A DNA stretch of 64,000 nt from Thermoanaerobaculia bacterium (lineage in GTDB: Bacteria; Acidobacteriota; Thermoanaerobaculia; Gp7-AA8): positions 1-64,000 of the forward strand of contig JADGNZ010000017.1 in assembly GCA_017883205.1 (NCBI GenBank), written 5' to 3'. The notes below the pieces were generated by a model. It ran no database searches. It was not told the DNA's origin and saw only the letters and a list, made by a program, of their open reading frames with translations. Below, in pieces: positions 62,892 to 64,000 of the stretch (the stretch's first letter is position 1; each line of letters begins with the position of its first letter). The position numbers and the translations under genes were made by a program.

Positions 62892-63722
62892 TCAGTGAGT
62901 TGGCTGCGCGGCCGTGACCGCTGATGCTTTCAGGAATTCGCGCAGGACGGGATGATCGGAATCACGTGCCTCTTCCATGGTGCCGGCCCATTCGAAGATG
63001 CCTTTGTTGAGAAAGGCGATGCGGTCGCCGACGGAGAAGGCGGATTGAATGTCGTGCGTCACGACGACCGAGGTGACGTTCAGCTTGGACTGCAGATCGA
63101 TGATCAGCTCGTTGATTTTCTGTGCGGTGATGGGATCGAGCCCGGTGGTCGGCTCATCGTAGAGAATCATCTTCGGATCGAGGACGATCGAGCGCGCCAG
63201 CCCGACACGCTTGCGCATGCCACCCGACAGATCGACCGGCATCAACTGTTCGGCGTTCGGGAGGCTGACCAGTTCGAGCTTTTCCTTCACCGCCCGGGCG
63301 ATCTCATCTTCGGACATATCGGAATGCTCGCGCAGAGGAAAGGCCACGTTCTCGAAGACGGTCATCGAGTCGAAGAGCGCGCCGCTCTGAAACAGCATCC
63401 CGAACTTCTTGCGCACGCGGTAGAGCTCTTCTTCGGGATGATCGGTGATGTCTTCCTCTTCGACGAAGACGCGGCCGGAGTCGGGCGCTTCGAGTCCGAG
63501 CATGTGCCGCAAGGTGACGGACTTGCCGCTCCCTGATCCGCCGAGGATGACGAGGACTTCGCCGCGATAAACCTTGAGGTCGACGCCGCGCAGAACCTGC
63601 TTCGAGCCGTAGGCCTTCTTGACGTTCTTGAACTCGACGAAGAGGTCGCGCGGATGGCTTCGCCGTTCCGGCATGGCCCGCGCCTCGGCGCGACGGTCGG
63701 GAATCATCGATGTTTCGGTCAT
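62892..63722 (-). CDS. mlaF: ABC transporter ATP-binding protein MlaF-like
   Basis: 276 residues. Walker A GGSGSGKSVTLRHMLGLE, Q-loop MLFQSGALFDS, signature DLSGGMRKRVGLARSI, Walker B MILYDEPTTGLDP and the His-loop VVVTHD are all intact. The DEPTTGLDPITAQ form and the MRKRVGLAR signature are typical of the Mla/Mkl lipid importers. The start ATG overlaps the mlaE stop (TGATG). It drives the lipid transport complex with MlaD and MlaE. Confidence 0.94.
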   Translation of the reverse strand: MTETSMIPDRRAEARAMPERRSHPRDLFVEFKNVKKAYGSKQVLRGVDLKVYRGEVLVILGGSGSGKSVTLRHMLGLEAPDSGRVFVEEEDITDHPEEELYRVRKKFGMLFQSGALFDSMTVFENVAFPLREHSDMSEDEIARAVKEKLELVSLPNAEQLMPVDLSGGMRKRVGLARSIVLDPKMILYDEPTTGLDPITAQKINELIIDLQSKLNVTSVVVTHDIQSAFSVGDRIAFLNKGIFEWAGTMEEARDSDHPVLREFLKASAVTAAQPTH

Positions 63723-64000
63723 CAGAAGATGAACAGGAAAAGCTTCGTGAGAAAAAAGTCCATGATCAGAACGGTGATCGAGGCGGTGACGACCGTGGCC
63801 GTCGTGGAACGGCCCACGCCGTCGGCGCCGCCCGTGGTGCTCAGCCCGTTGTAGCAGGCGATCAGCCCGATCGCGAATCCGAAGAAGAAGGTCTTGCCGA
63901 TGCCCGACGTCAGGTCGTTGTACTTCACCGTCTCGATGACGCTGCGAATGTAGAAGTTCGAGCTGAGATGAAGGCTGCCCACCGCGATGATGAGACCGCC
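63722..64000 (-). CDS. mlaE: MlaE-like ABC permease, C-terminal part (cut by the window)
   Basis: The C-terminal 92 codons are visible; the gene continues past 64000. GIGKTFFFGFAIGLIACYNG and TTGGADGVGRSTTATVVTAS are hallmarks of MlaE permeases, followed by the last membrane helix (ITVLIMDFFLTKLFLFIF). Its stop overlaps mlaF. The first residues cannot be seen. Confidence 0.92.
   Translation of the reverse strand, partial: GGLIIAVGSLHLSSNFYIRSVIETVKYNDLTSGIGKTFFFGFAIGLIACYNGLSTTGGADGVGRSTTATVVTASITVLIMDFFLTKLFLFIF

Overview
The window is GC-rich, densely coded bacterial DNA. Several traits suggest an Acidobacteriota-like Gram-negative organism: a Ser/Thr kinase fused to a TolB-like propeller, a DUF4097 protein, a pilMNOPQ-type pilus operon with a cohesin-tailed secretin, a TonB-dependent receptor, an Mla/Mce lipid-transport operon and many secreted proteins of unknown function. 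This placement is inference from gene content. No rRNA, tRNA or CRISPR was seen.

Layout. 0-8.4 kb: a BAAT-type hydrolase, hemQ (coproheme decarboxylase), a secreted propeller-like protein, a Sua5/YrdC protein coupled to recN, and a methyltransferase. 8.45-13.0 kb: an accessory island bounded by two copies of part of an M16 peptidase gene. It holds an IS630-type element inserted in the stop codon of a secreted-protein gene, and a decayed membrane-protein gene. 13.0-24.3 kb: a minus-strand type IV pilus/type II secretion-like operon (pilC, pilB, pilM, pilN, pilO, pilP, secretin, three pseudopilins), followed by the intact M16 peptidase. 24.3-27.3 kb: a 21-bp-period array, a hypothetical gene and a receiver-GGDEF diguanylate cyclase. 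27.6-38.2 kb: minor pilins, one of 1287 residues, then a PAS sensor kinase and the prepilin peptidase. 38.2-49.0 kb: housekeeping genes (PRMT-like methyltransferase, kup, M28 peptidase, DUF4097, DUF1232, carB). 49.0-56.2 kb: a large inverted-repeat-flanked 21-bp array, a histone-H1-like-tailed protein, the kinase-propeller and a TonB receptor. 56.5-64 kb: a FabG-like reductase, small genes, a CPBP protease, UDP-glucose dehydrogenase with UDP-glucuronate decarboxylase, and mlaD-mlaF-mlaE (cut by the window edge).

How parts fit. The pilus ATPase, platform, alignment complex, secretin, pseudopilins, minor pilins and prepilin peptidase are all present, so one envelope-spanning pilus or secretion machine is largely encoded here. 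A c-di-GMP synthase and a sensor kinase lie beside it. No pilT-like retraction ATPase and no response-regulator partner for the kinase were seen.

Most unusual are non-coding structures. Small hairpins with conserved AGA, GGA or AGGA loops and compensating stem changes recur at four intergenic loci, arranged like REPINs. Two unrelated 21-bp arrays (42-bp dimers) occur, one inside a roughly 90-110 bp inverted repeat beside a gene with an H1-like tail. G-rich hairpins recur at three places. A -10-like hexamer (TAnnAT) lies 6-11 bases upstream of many start codons, suggesting widespread leaderless transcripts.
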